DNA of 64,000 nucleotides from Ligustrum vulgare (taxonomy: Eukaryota; Streptophyta; Magnoliopsida; Lamiales; Oleaceae): NCBI GenBank assembly GCA_963555705.1, contig OY743189.1, positions 1,071,501 through 1,135,500 of the forward strand. Direction: 5' to 3'. Position 1 is the first letter of the stretch. Each line of letters starts with the position of its first letter. A model generated the notes under the pieces. That model saw only the letters and a program-made list of their open reading frames with translations, made no database searches and was not told the DNA's origin. Below are positions 34,312 to 43,980 of the stretch, piece by piece. The position numbers and the translations under genes were made by a program.

Positions 34312-35810
34312 TGTTGTGCAATTTGAGATCGCAAGTGTACGATATCGCAATCAAGTAATAAAGTGGACCTTAGAGTCCGGATTATCGTTCCCACGAGGAC
34401 TGTTTACTAAGTACCGAAATGTTTTAGTTCTAATTTTATTTGAACAGACGAAATAGAATTTGTGGTTTTAAATTAAAACTAAGAAGATGAATTAAAAAGA
34501 ATTGTGAAATTGTTTTGTTTTCAAGTATGATTGTAAAGTGGTTGGGATTCACGATTTCACCTAGCCAATTAAATCAATTCCAATTCCAGATTTTATTTTC
34601 TAAATATGCATTCGGTCGAATTCACTAATGTATATTGAAATTCCTCTCTCGAGTTTAAATCAATTCTACCTAAATAAGTCAACCATGTATCTCTACAGAG
34701 GGTCCGAATATTCCTTATCTAGATGTATAACACACAAGAATTCACACATGACCACAATAATAACACGAGTATATCTCTATCTCTTGTTCAATTACCGGAT
34801 TTATTACCACGTTCTAAATTATTAACTCACCTCTCGGATTATGGAAATAACTCAATAAATCATGAATTTGTGATCAAGCAATTCAAGCATTAAGAACAAT
34901 AATAAATCAATACATGCAACGAATTACTAAAATAAAGGAATTTGGAATTAAAATAATTAACTAGGCTACATCGTTCATCCCAACGTTATATTTAGTTACA
35001 CATCATGATTAAAAAGCATAAACAATAAAGTAAAACGTTCATTGAAAACAATAAGAAGAAAGGAAAGCATGCACCAAGTCTCAATTCTTCAATTATCTTC
35101 AATTCACGCCCCTTTGCGATGCTTAATTCCCCAAGAATTTGATGTAAAATCTCTATTGTGGCTCGTTCTATGGAGAGGCAAAGGTCCTATTTTCGTGCCT
35201 CTTATGTTGTATATATAGGTTTTGGAGAAACCCTAGGTCAAAAAGCCCAAAGCCTGTTAAAAATCGCGAGAAAAATCTTATATGCGGCCCAGTCGGACAA
35301 CCGCGCGATCGCGCAGGCATATTTCCCGCGATCGCGTGGTAATGCTGTTTTAGCCTCGGGTTATGATTTAACACCTTATCGCGATCGCTTGGTATGCAAC
35401 CAGCGATCGCGACTTCCTCTTTTCTCAGCTGTACAATTTAGTCCCTGACTTTTAATTGCACCTACAGTCCTCAACTTTCAATTGTTGCAATTGAGTCCAC
35501 AAACTTTATCTTCTTCTTGGTTTGACCATTCAAGCTCTTAATTCACTCAATTAGGTCCTCCAACCTCTGATTTAGTCACTTTGTCACCAAGCATGTTTCC
35601 CGGTTGTTGTCACAAACTCCTCACTTGTCCAATTTAGCTCCAATTAACATCCAATCGTGTCATTTTTCCTTTAATTGCTTCATTCTTCTTCAATTGGGAC
35701 ATTTTCTGAAAAGTAAACAAATAAACATAAGTTAAATAGCAAATATTCTCAAACGAAAATAATTAATCCTAATTTAAACATACAAATAAGTGTGTAAAAT
35801 ACGCTTATCA
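34312..35810 (-). repeat. 5' LTR of the 27-36 kb TR-GAG-like element
   Basis: Direct copy of 27161-28659. The first about 800 bp carry two differences and the last about 700 bp carry eighteen. It ends CGCTTATCA. Confidence 0.9.
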
Positions 35811-36176
35811 AATTCCTATAGAAATCGAAGTCAACACTATCAATTACAATTGAGAAACATTGATTTGATAATGATGCAAAAGTCCACACTGTATAACTTG
35901 AGTGAAATATTATATAATAATTATCTATCATAGTCAATTAATTTTATAATCATATTTCTATTATTACCAATAAAAATTGATGAAACTACTTTTCCTAACT
36001 TTATAGTCTCATTTCAATATTTCTAGGTGTATGTGTCGGATTTTTATGCTTTTACAAGTATTCTAACTCATAACGACAATGTTGCGTAATAGTTGTAATT
36101 AAAACGGCACCGATGATGCCGTTAAGTTCATTTTATACACAAATCAAATTTGCAGTGTTTCTAGACACATCTATGT

Positions 36177-36180
<4 letters not shown>

Positions 36181-36208
<28 letters not shown>
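36181..36208. repeat. (TA)14 microsatellite
   Basis: Perfect TA dinucleotide run. Confidence 0.95.
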
Positions 36209-36213
<5 letters not shown>

Positions 36214-36640
36214 AGACTTCTTTTTTGTCCACTGGGCTAGGAGATGAGCTTGCTCCTGATCGAGGAGCTTATTGCAAGCTTAAGTCCACATGAGACAGAA
36301 GAAAGCAACTGATGTTAGAAACTATGGGCTCAATGTCCCAATTGGACGAGAGGTCGTGGGAGTTCACTGCATCATAGACTAGTTCCTTCGAAGAGAAAAA
36401 TGCCCTCTATTACAGAAAAGGGGAGCTACTCGACATGCGAGGAGAACTCCTTGTCCTTCGGAAATGCGAGTAGGAGTGAAGTGGGATCTGTAAGCCCATG
36501 CATGGACTAGTCAACCTTGGATATCACAAGAAGTTAGGCTATGAAATGGTTCTGACTCCGGCATGAGTTCTGGTACTTTGGTCGGTGGGAAAGATCTAGA
36601 CGGGAATAAAGGGACTGCCTGATAGCTTTCTTTCAGGCCC
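36209..36640. other. Unclassified block richer in G+C
   Basis: The composition is visibly less A+T-rich than its surroundings and there is no open frame or transposon terminus. The texture resembles plant mitochondrial intergenic DNA, but this is only an impression. It passes into a copia integrase remnant. Confidence 0.25.
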
Positions 36641-36689
36641 TCCTTCTACGGTCTTTAGGCAAGTTGTACATTAGCCTAGTTCATTCATG

Positions 36690-39600
36690 GTGCTTATTTG
36701 AAAAGCACGGGATTCTATAGCGATCCAGAATTTTTACGCAATTAATAATTATTTTAATATTTAGAAAATTGTGTCGCTATTGTTTTGAAATTAATGTCGC
36801 GACGGATTCGTCTAGCCAAGTCAAGAAATATCGAATTTGTTCGATTTTAAATTAAAATCCAAATTTCTAAAATTATATTATTTGTTCAAAGTATTATTTT
36901 CAAAATCATTTTAAATTCCAAATTCAGTAAAAATATTCAATGTTCCTTATTAAGTTATTTTAAGTCCAAAATACGAAATTCAATTTATATCTCAAAATTT
37001 ATTTATTCATAAATTTATTTTTTTCAGTCCAAAATATATCTGTTTTAAATACATTTCTTGATCAAAGTTAGTCAAATTTTAGTTAATTAATCCTATTTAA
37101 CCTAATATTCTCCAACATCATTATCATCCTCAGCAACAACTTCCGATCTCCACCTCCACCTCCAATTTTTTTTATTTCCTTTCTTTTCTTATCCACCCAT
37201 TCAACATCATTATGTCTTTGAGGCATAATGATTCACACACCCATTTGACACCACTACAACCTTTTTCAATATCATTCATACCCCCCACAAACTCCTTTAC
37301 ACCTCCATTATATCAAACCTGCACCATCTTCATCAATCCAAAACAAATTCTCTGCAACCATTTCAAAGCCACAGCCATTCCACAAACATCACCTCTACTG
37401 CCCTATCACAACACTACCATTCTGCTGAGCCACCATCACCAAATTCATCTGGATCACAACCTGCACAACCACCAAACTGCCTCTGCTCAAAACCAAAATT
37501 CTTATTTACTCCGCCACTGTTTCAACACTGCAGAATCTCACCACGAATATACAAACCACCACCTCCATGAAATCATCATCATCATCTTTCCATCACCAAT
37601 CATCATCATCATCATCTGTCATCACCACCACTGCGAAGCCCATTTTCATCATCACTGCAGGATCAAGTTCGGGCTATCATCAGTTCAACCACCAGCCTCC
37701 ACATTTTCCGGCCAATACTCAAACCGCCCCAACACCACCAACGCCACCTTCATTGTCGAAAAACCAGAAACCCAATCGACTGAATCTCCAATCACCGAAA
37801 CCCACCACTGCCCAATTTTCAACTCATCAGATCTTAACCCAAATCAAACCTTAAACCAAGAATATACTAACCCGACACTTACCTCGAGCTTTAACCCTTC
37901 GCTGCCAGATTTAATACCGGAATTTTATCACGATTTGAACCTCGTTTGACCTCGGATTTCAGCCCCAAATCACCCCAAAATCCCTCCCTTTCGCGCGCAC
38001 ACACCCCACTTTCCCCGTCGCCAGGTGTCGGCGGCACCATCGCCGGCTGAATCGCCGGTGGTACAGATCGGAATGGTTCGATCGCCTTCTCTGTCGCTCG
38101 TATCTCTCTCTGTGTAAGAAAGTGAAAATGGTGAGAGAGAGAGAAATCTGAGGATATATATTTTATTTTCGGAAATTTGCTTTTTGGTCCTTAACTTTTA
38201 ATTTGTTTCAATTCAGTCCTTTTAGTTTTAAACTTATCGATTTCAGCCCTTACGTTTTAAATGAGTTTTAATCAGCCCTTTCACTTTCAAAATCTATTAT
38301 TTCAGCCCTATAGTAATATTTATTTGAGCTTCGACCCAACTTTTGGAAAAGTTATATTTTAGTCCCTCACTTCGAAAAATGTTCAAATTGGTCCCTCATC
38401 TTTCAAAAGTTATTATTTTAGTCCCTAATTATCAAACCCATTTTATTTCAGTCCCGGTAAATTAATTTATTTGATTTTAAGCCCAAGTTTCAAAGATATT
38501 CACTTTAGTCCTTCAACTTTCAAAGTATTCATTTTAGTCCCTAAACTTTCAAAAACATCAATTTTAGTCCTCAAATTATAATTTATCATTTTGAACTATA
38601 TATTCGATAGACTAAAGTGACTTATTGGCTAAGACGAAGCGTACGGAGAATTCAAAGAAATTGAAGTCATTCCCGCTCAACTTTGCACTCGTCGGATTTG
38701 AGGTAGACTCGCACTTATTAATTGATTTAAATTATGATTTCATATGAATGTCATGTGACTTGTGAAAGTCAATTTTTATGAAGAGTAAGTATGTTTTTAT
38801 GAAAAGAAAATATACTTTATGTTTTTACGAAAAGTAAGTATACCCTATGCTTCACGAAAATGTTTTTTTGGATCATTGCTATGAAATCAATCTACCAAGA
38901 TTGTTATGGGTCCCATATGATAAGTTATGATATGTTAAGGGGACCGGAGTTTTAGTAGCGCTACACATAAGAATTCTTGCCACGAAGTTCGGTAACATTC
39001 TTGTGTCTCCTATGTTTATGAGGATTTGCCACGAAGTTCGGTAAAATTCCTATGTTTCCATATGTTTATGAGGATTTGCCACCTAAGTTCGGTAAAATTC
39101 CTGTCGCATATGTTTATGAGGATTTCGATCCTATCTTATGTTATGATGCAATTGATCCCTATGAATTTCAGAAAATTATGCTTGGTATACTTACTACATA
39201 AGAATTCTTGCCACCTAAGTTCGGTAAAATTCTTATGTTTATGAGGATTTCGATCTTATCCTATGTTATGATGAAAACTTACTGTTATTATGATTTTACT
39301 GCATAAGAATTCTTGCCACCTAAGTTCGGTAAAGTTCTTGTGTCTCCCTATGTTTATGAGGATTTCAATCCTATCTTATGTTATGCTTTCAAAAGAAATT
39401 ATGCTTGGCATAATTAAAATGTTTTTATAAGTATATGGTTTTCAAAGAGCTAATTTCAAAGAGCCTATGATTCGCAAAATATGTCCCGTGCTGTAATGCA
39501 CAATATGAGTTTTATCAAGAGCAGTTTTATAAAGAAGCTCTATCAATGCCCGTTTTATAAAGAGCCGGGATTTATGTGTTTAATCATCTTATAAATTAAA

Positions 39601-40378
39601 TTAATTTGCGATGAGTCTACTGAGTATTTCCCCCATGAAATACTCACCCTACTTTTTAACAGTTTTGCAGATTTCGGAGACGGTGGCGAGCGATGAATGA
39701 TGGTGGCAATAATCGTTAAACGGTAGAAAGTTTGACGTTAATGGTTTCCGTATTTTCCAAACAATCGAATAATTTAGAGAAGTTCATTTATTGAGAAATT
39801 ATGACATTGGCAATTTCTTTACAATATTAATGGTTCGATTTACTATTTCAAATGGTTTCATAAATGTTTTCAATTTTATCGGCCATTACAGTTTATTTAA
39901 TGTTGCCAAAAATGAATTTCAATTATTTCTTCCGCAAAAATATTATTCGAAAAGTTTAGACAGAAAATGACGTAGTGAATCGGGTATACGGAACTCGGGG
40001 CGCTACAGATTCGCAGATAGTCTGCTTGCTCTTATACTACACAGCAGAACGGAGTTGCGGAGAGGAAGAATTGACATCTCGCATGATGAATGCGAAGAAT
40101 GTGTAGCCCGGTCGAATTGATGATAATTGAAGCCCGTGTCATCAACAGATTGTCTCAAGCGAAGCTTGGTTTTCTCTTGCCATACCAGGTATTTTACAAG
40201 AGAGAGCCGACTCTTTCACATTTCAGAGTATTTGGGTGCGGTTGCTTGTGCTTTCTCACAGCAGTACGGGAATGACTATAACAAGACGTTTAGTCCCATG
40301 GTAAAGATGACTATTGTACGAGTGCTCATCTCTCTAGCAACAAGTAAGTCCTGACGTCTATGGCAGATGGACATAAAA
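36690..40378 (+). pseudogene. Ty1/copia integrase-reverse transcriptase fragment split by a solo LTR
   Basis: Left of the solo LTR the plus frame ends FEKHGI. Right of it the frame continues (one stop) to CSYTTQQNGVAERKN, the conserved end of the copia integrase core. It then gives LGFLLPYQVFYKREPTLSHFRVFGCGC (40150-40245), and after an internal deletion DYNKTFSPMVKMTIVRVLISLA (about 40276-40350) and LWQMDIKN, the start of reverse transcriptase. Removing the LTR and one GATTC makes the integrase motif continuous, so the LTR element inserted into this gene. Confidence 0.75.
36716..40007 (+). mobile_element. Solo LTR of the same family as the 3147-13181 element, opposite orientation
   Basis: It starts TATAGCGATCC and ends CGGGGCGCTACA, 3,292 bp, with a perfect GATTC duplication at 36711-36715 and 40008-40012. 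It is a clear but diverged reverse-complement homologue of the LTRs at 3147 and 9800. The TTTTACCGAACTTAGGTGG units (about 38980-39335) and the stack of about 30-bp TTTAGTCCCT units (about 38180-38570) are in corresponding places. The central low-complexity part (about 37130-37950) gives a His/Thr/Pro-rich open frame which I do not regard as a gene. Transcription direction is taken from the primer-site orientation of the complete element. Confidence 0.9.
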
Positions 40379-41788
40379 AATTCCTTTCACTACACCGTTC
40401 CCCTGCCTTCAGTCTTCCCTGCATTCACACCACATAAATGAAATTCCACATTCAATTAAAAAAAAAACCAAGCATTCATTCCGCATTCCAAGCCAACATT
40501 TGATTGAAACGACAACATTTGATTGAACAATTATGGTGGACATTAAGATGACACAAGTTGTTGGAATTATATATTTTAAAATAAAATATTAATTGATTGT
40601 ATTAATATGAAGTTGTGTTTGTCCATGGGTCGATGTGATATTACAGATTGAGCGTTTAAGTTGTTAAATACTGAAAGATTCAATTTGTAATTCGATCTAA
40701 AATTAACGTTCACGATCAGTGAATAAATATGGACAATTTATTTTGATAAGATCATCTCGATTTTATTAAAGTCCATCTTTGACTTTAGTAATAAAATTGA
40801 GAATACATTTGAAACGTGTTGGACGGGTGAAATTAATTTGTGACATTGACCATACAAATTTAATTTAACTTGATTATCGTACATGAAACCTTAATCCTAA
40901 TTGGATAACGGACTTCGATTACTAATTTGAACTTCTTTGAGGTATCAATGGCTGAGATCAAATTGCTGATCAATATATCGATAATTTGGGAATTAAAGTG
41001 AACCAACGAGGAACGTATATTCGTATTATGGAATCCATCACCTTTTAGGTATGATCATTATCTCACTGGTTCTTCTAGTGGACAGTTGAATTTGAGCTCA
41101 GTAACTCGACAGTGAATGTTGAATTCTATGATGTGATGTGATCACATCGAACTGTCATATAGAATATGAGAGTTGAGATTTTATGAATATTCAAAGAAGG
41201 GCATTTTGGTCAATTTAGCTTGCTCTGAATATTCGAGTTGATCGACGGGGGTAACATGCAAGAGTGATAAGTCAGAGGATAAAGTTATTGATTATTGTTT
41301 CAGTAATTAAAATTTTACTAAGAGTGCAATCTCATTCCTTTAGTGGAATAGAATGTGATTAATTAATTAATTTTGATTGATCAAGTGTTGACCAAATTAT
41401 AATTAATTTATTGAAGCTTAGTTTAATTGGGTCCTATCAGATTCCCTCGGTGGCTTCACTATAATACTATGCTTATTACCTGTATTGAGCAGTATAGAAA
41501 TGAGCTTGGGTTATGGTTCTAGGGTTGGTAGGGTTTTGAAGTGTAAAGATGTTACAAATAGTCTCCTAAGACTAAATTTCTTAACCTAGTTTGTAAAGTG
41601 GCAAGACACACACTAAAGTATGTAGTGTGTTTTCCTCTTTACAAAGAAAATCCTGATCCTAGTGTAACCTAGATTCAGAGAAAGGTGACCAGACACTTGC
41701 ATAGCTATCACACTAAACTCTCAGCTTCGTTCTCTCTCTCACTACACACAGATTACACTACAATCTCTGCATTCCTTAAAATATTCAA
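40379..41788. other. Unclassified sequence with a copia-like LTR start
   Basis: TGTTGGAATTATATATTTT at 40559 looks like the start of a copia LTR and is followed by about 1 kb without ORFs. The matching LTR end and a target duplication were not found. The last 100 bp is CT-rich (TTCTCTCTCTCACTACACAC) and may be the leader of the small ORF that follows. Confidence 0.3.
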
Positions 41789-41992
41789 ATGGCACGTTTC
41801 GAAATTTCAAGAGTTGTTGCTACCATCTTCGTCGTGTTATTTGTGGCAGCCTTTGCTGAGAGGGCAGATGATGCTGATTTAGCACCGGCATTGGAACCCA
41901 AGGACGGAGCCAAGATTTTGAGCGAGTGGGGGTCAAAATTTTTAAATGATAGGAGGGGGAGGCCCCTCCGGGGGCCCCCGAATCTTTTTTGA
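41789..41992 (+). CDS. Small secreted, AGP-peptide-like ORF, apparently truncated
   Basis: This is an ATG in good context (CAAATGGC) after a CT-rich leader. The first 23 residues form a convincing signal peptide (hydrophobic VVATIFVVLFVAAFA). They are followed by ADLAPALEPKDGA, which resembles the short Ala/Pro/Asp mature part of arabinogalactan peptides. The expected C-terminal GPI-anchor hydrophobic tail is missing. After about residue 50 the frame enters sequence rich in GGGGG and CCCC that looks like inserted repeat. It is probably the 5' half of a broken gene; a chance ORF with a leader-like peptide is possible. I do not assign a symbol. Confidence 0.4.
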   Translation: MARFEISRVVATIFVVLFVAAFAERADDADLAPALEPKDGAKILSEWGSKFLNDRRGRPLRGPPNLF

Positions 41993-42328
41993 AGAAAAAT
42001 GATTGAAACGACGATTTTGAGTACCAAATCAAATATAAGTATAATCATAAATAATAATACATAAAAAAATGGGTTCTTCAAATTTAACATCATAATTCAT
42101 AAATAATCTCCACCTATTATTCAAATGAATCTAACTATTCATATATATCTAATCAATTCTCTTAAAAGTTTCCAAATTAACCCCACCCCAATAAACATGG
42201 GAATCACAATACATTATAGTTCCACATGGATATTAGATTTAATTCCTTCAATTTAACTCCATCAATGGACTTGATAAGAAAATCAAAAGCATCATATCAA
42301 GTTCTAATTTCACTACACAAAATGAAAT
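41993..42328. other. A+T-rich stretch with no feature seen
   Basis: It follows a short palindrome-like GGCCCCTCCGGGGGCCCC near 41963. Nothing coding or repeated was recognised. Confidence 0.35.
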
Positions 42329-42712
42329 CTACTTATGGGAGAGAAGGATTGAAAGAAGTCCGACTGTGATTAGGAGAACAAATGCAAACCAGTTGTTGCT
42401 GAAATGGGGACATATTAGGATGAAGGTTGTAAGCCAGATACTTGTTTGAGTTCTGGGTACCTTTTTTGGTGAAATCCGCGCAGCGAAACTCCCCAATAAA
42501 TTATAAATTTCTTCCTTCGACCAAAAAAAAAAAATCCAAAAAATCGCAGTGGGGCCGTGGACCCCCACTGATCCTGAACTGCATCCTTCCCTGCTGGAAC
42601 CGAGGTCGGGGTCGGATTCCGGACACGGGTTATCGATTTCCGTCTCCGGTGCCTTAATTTCCTCTTCGATGTTCCTACCTGCCATTGGGATTCTCATGCA
42701 GTAGATATACAT
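42329..42712 (-). CDS. Hypothetical 127-codon ORF with C-terminal membrane segment
   Basis: The N-terminal part is acidic and Pro/Ser-rich (EEEIKAPETEID near residues 16-27). The end is strongly hydrophobic (FAFVLLITVGLLSILLS), as in a tail-anchored protein. A second ATG at residue 10 could be the true start. A run of T in the middle encodes FWIFFF and may mark a frameshift or an unrecognised intron. I do not recognise the family. It may be a gene fragment, so confidence is low. Confidence 0.3.
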   Translation of the reverse strand: MYIYCMRIPMAGRNIEEEIKAPETEIDNPCPESDPDLGSSREGCSSGSVGVHGPTAIFWIFFFWSKEEIYNLLGSFAARISPKKVPRTQTSIWLTTFILICPHFSNNWFAFVLLITVGLLSILLSHK

Positions 42713-43119
42713 GCTTTTGGAAGATTGAGAGAAGCTAATTTTGACCTATGGTTATTCACGTATATATTGTTTTGGTTATAGCAAACAAGATCCCTTATAT
42801 TACTAATGGTTTCGATTCTTAAGTTTTATCATATATGTGTCATTTGAATACTCTGAGATCAAAATATTCATCCATTAAAGTACAAAGTAATCATAAAAGA
42901 GATTTGAAGTGAACAAGATCGTCTAAGACCGAAAATTAAAGTTTTAGAAGATTTATGTTGAAAAATTTCAACTCTTTTGTAAAGGTATCGACTCATCAAT
43001 TTTTAATAAGTTCATAAAACTCAAAAATATTTTTAAAATCATTACTTGCACAAAAATGATTTTTCAAATCACAACATGAAACTTTTTGATATAAAAATAA
43101 AAATTCAAAATTCAGGTAT

Positions 43120-43262
43120 TTCGGTCGACCGAAAGTCCATTGATCGACTGAAAGTATGATCGACCGAAATTATTTGGTCAACCGAAAGTCTAACGGCTCA
43201 AATAGTATAACGGCTAGTTTTAAAATTTCGGTCGACCAAAAGTGTAGAAATGATCGACCGAA
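43120..43262 (+). repeat. Cluster of TTTCGGTCGACCGAAA palindromes
   Basis: Five or more perfect or near-perfect copies of (T)TCGGTCGACCGAAA or its half forms lie within about 140 bp, just upstream of a TATA box. Sirevirus LTRs are known for multi-copy palindromes in this position. Confidence 0.8.
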
Positions 43263-43287
43263 AGTTCCTGCAGCTCATTTTCTTGAT

Positions 43288-43296
43288 TTATAAATA
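43288..43296 (+). promoter_or_regulatory. TATA box of the Sirevirus-like LTR
   Basis: TTATAAATA, about 25 bp after the last palindrome, followed by a leader-like stretch (CTCTTGCATTCAAGTCCAAC). Confidence 0.55.
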
Positions 43297-43523
43297 GTCA
43301 TTTCTCTTGCATTCAAGTCCAACAACCACAAGAGCAATTAAGAGAGCATATTTACTTGAAAATCATAACTTACTTTGTTTTACATTCTATTTCATTTATT
43401 ACAAAGAATTTCTTGATTGATCAAAACTTTTCTTATATTTATCAAGAATTCTATTTTGAAGAAAAACTTATTACTCTTACTTCATTATTGATCATTGATT
43501 TAGTTCTTCATCACCAAACACTT

Positions 43524-43963
43524 TGATGCGTGTCATTACTTTCTCTCCCGAAGTCTGATTGTGGTGATTCAAATATCTACAATTATTTATGAAATAGCTC
43601 TTCTAAAACTCGAAAGTATTCTATGACCAAATTGAGCTTCAATCTATGACTAAAATTCATTATCACAATCCTTGCGGGTTTTTGATTTCCAACTTCACCC
43701 CAAACCTTCTTTGACCATAATTTTTGCATCTAATCTTCTTCCAACATGCCATTATTGATTTGGAGCTCTTTGAATATGCCCTTGAACCTCACTTCTTGAT
43801 TTTTTCTATTTCTTTGGTCCTGTTTCCTTTCTTTTCTTCTTTTCTTTTTGACTTTACATAGCACAATAAGTGAAAGTGCATTAAATGATATTTCAATAGG
43901 ATCAAACCAATAACAAAATAAGATAATAAGTGAATTAAATACGTGCTAATAAAGCACTTATCA
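43524..43963 (-). repeat. 3' LTR of the second TR-GAG-like element
   Basis: 440 bp. Relative to the other LTR it lacks a segment around GTTGCGTTGGAAAGACAACTC, bounded by short CAA matches. Confidence 0.88.
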
Positions 43964-43980
43964 AATCCCCCAACACTTAA
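43964..43980 (-). other. Polypurine tract
   Basis: On the minus strand this reads TTAAGTGTTGGGGGATT, directly before the TGATAAGTG LTR start. Confidence 0.7.

Larger units (their letters stand above)
27161..35810 (-). mobile_element. TR-GAG-like non-autonomous gypsy retrotransposon, 8,650 bp
   Basis: Two 1,499-bp LTRs (27161-28659 and 34312-35810, offset 7,151, no net indel) flank a 5.65-kb interior. The interior codes only for gag and protease on the minus strand; reverse transcriptase, RNase H and integrase are absent. The purine tract lies beside the left LTR, confirming minus orientation. The primer site expected beside the right LTR is missing and is replaced by the 75-bp flank duplicate. 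Possible target duplication: TATTC (27156-27160) versus AATTC (35811-35815), 4 of 5 bases. Confidence 0.85.
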
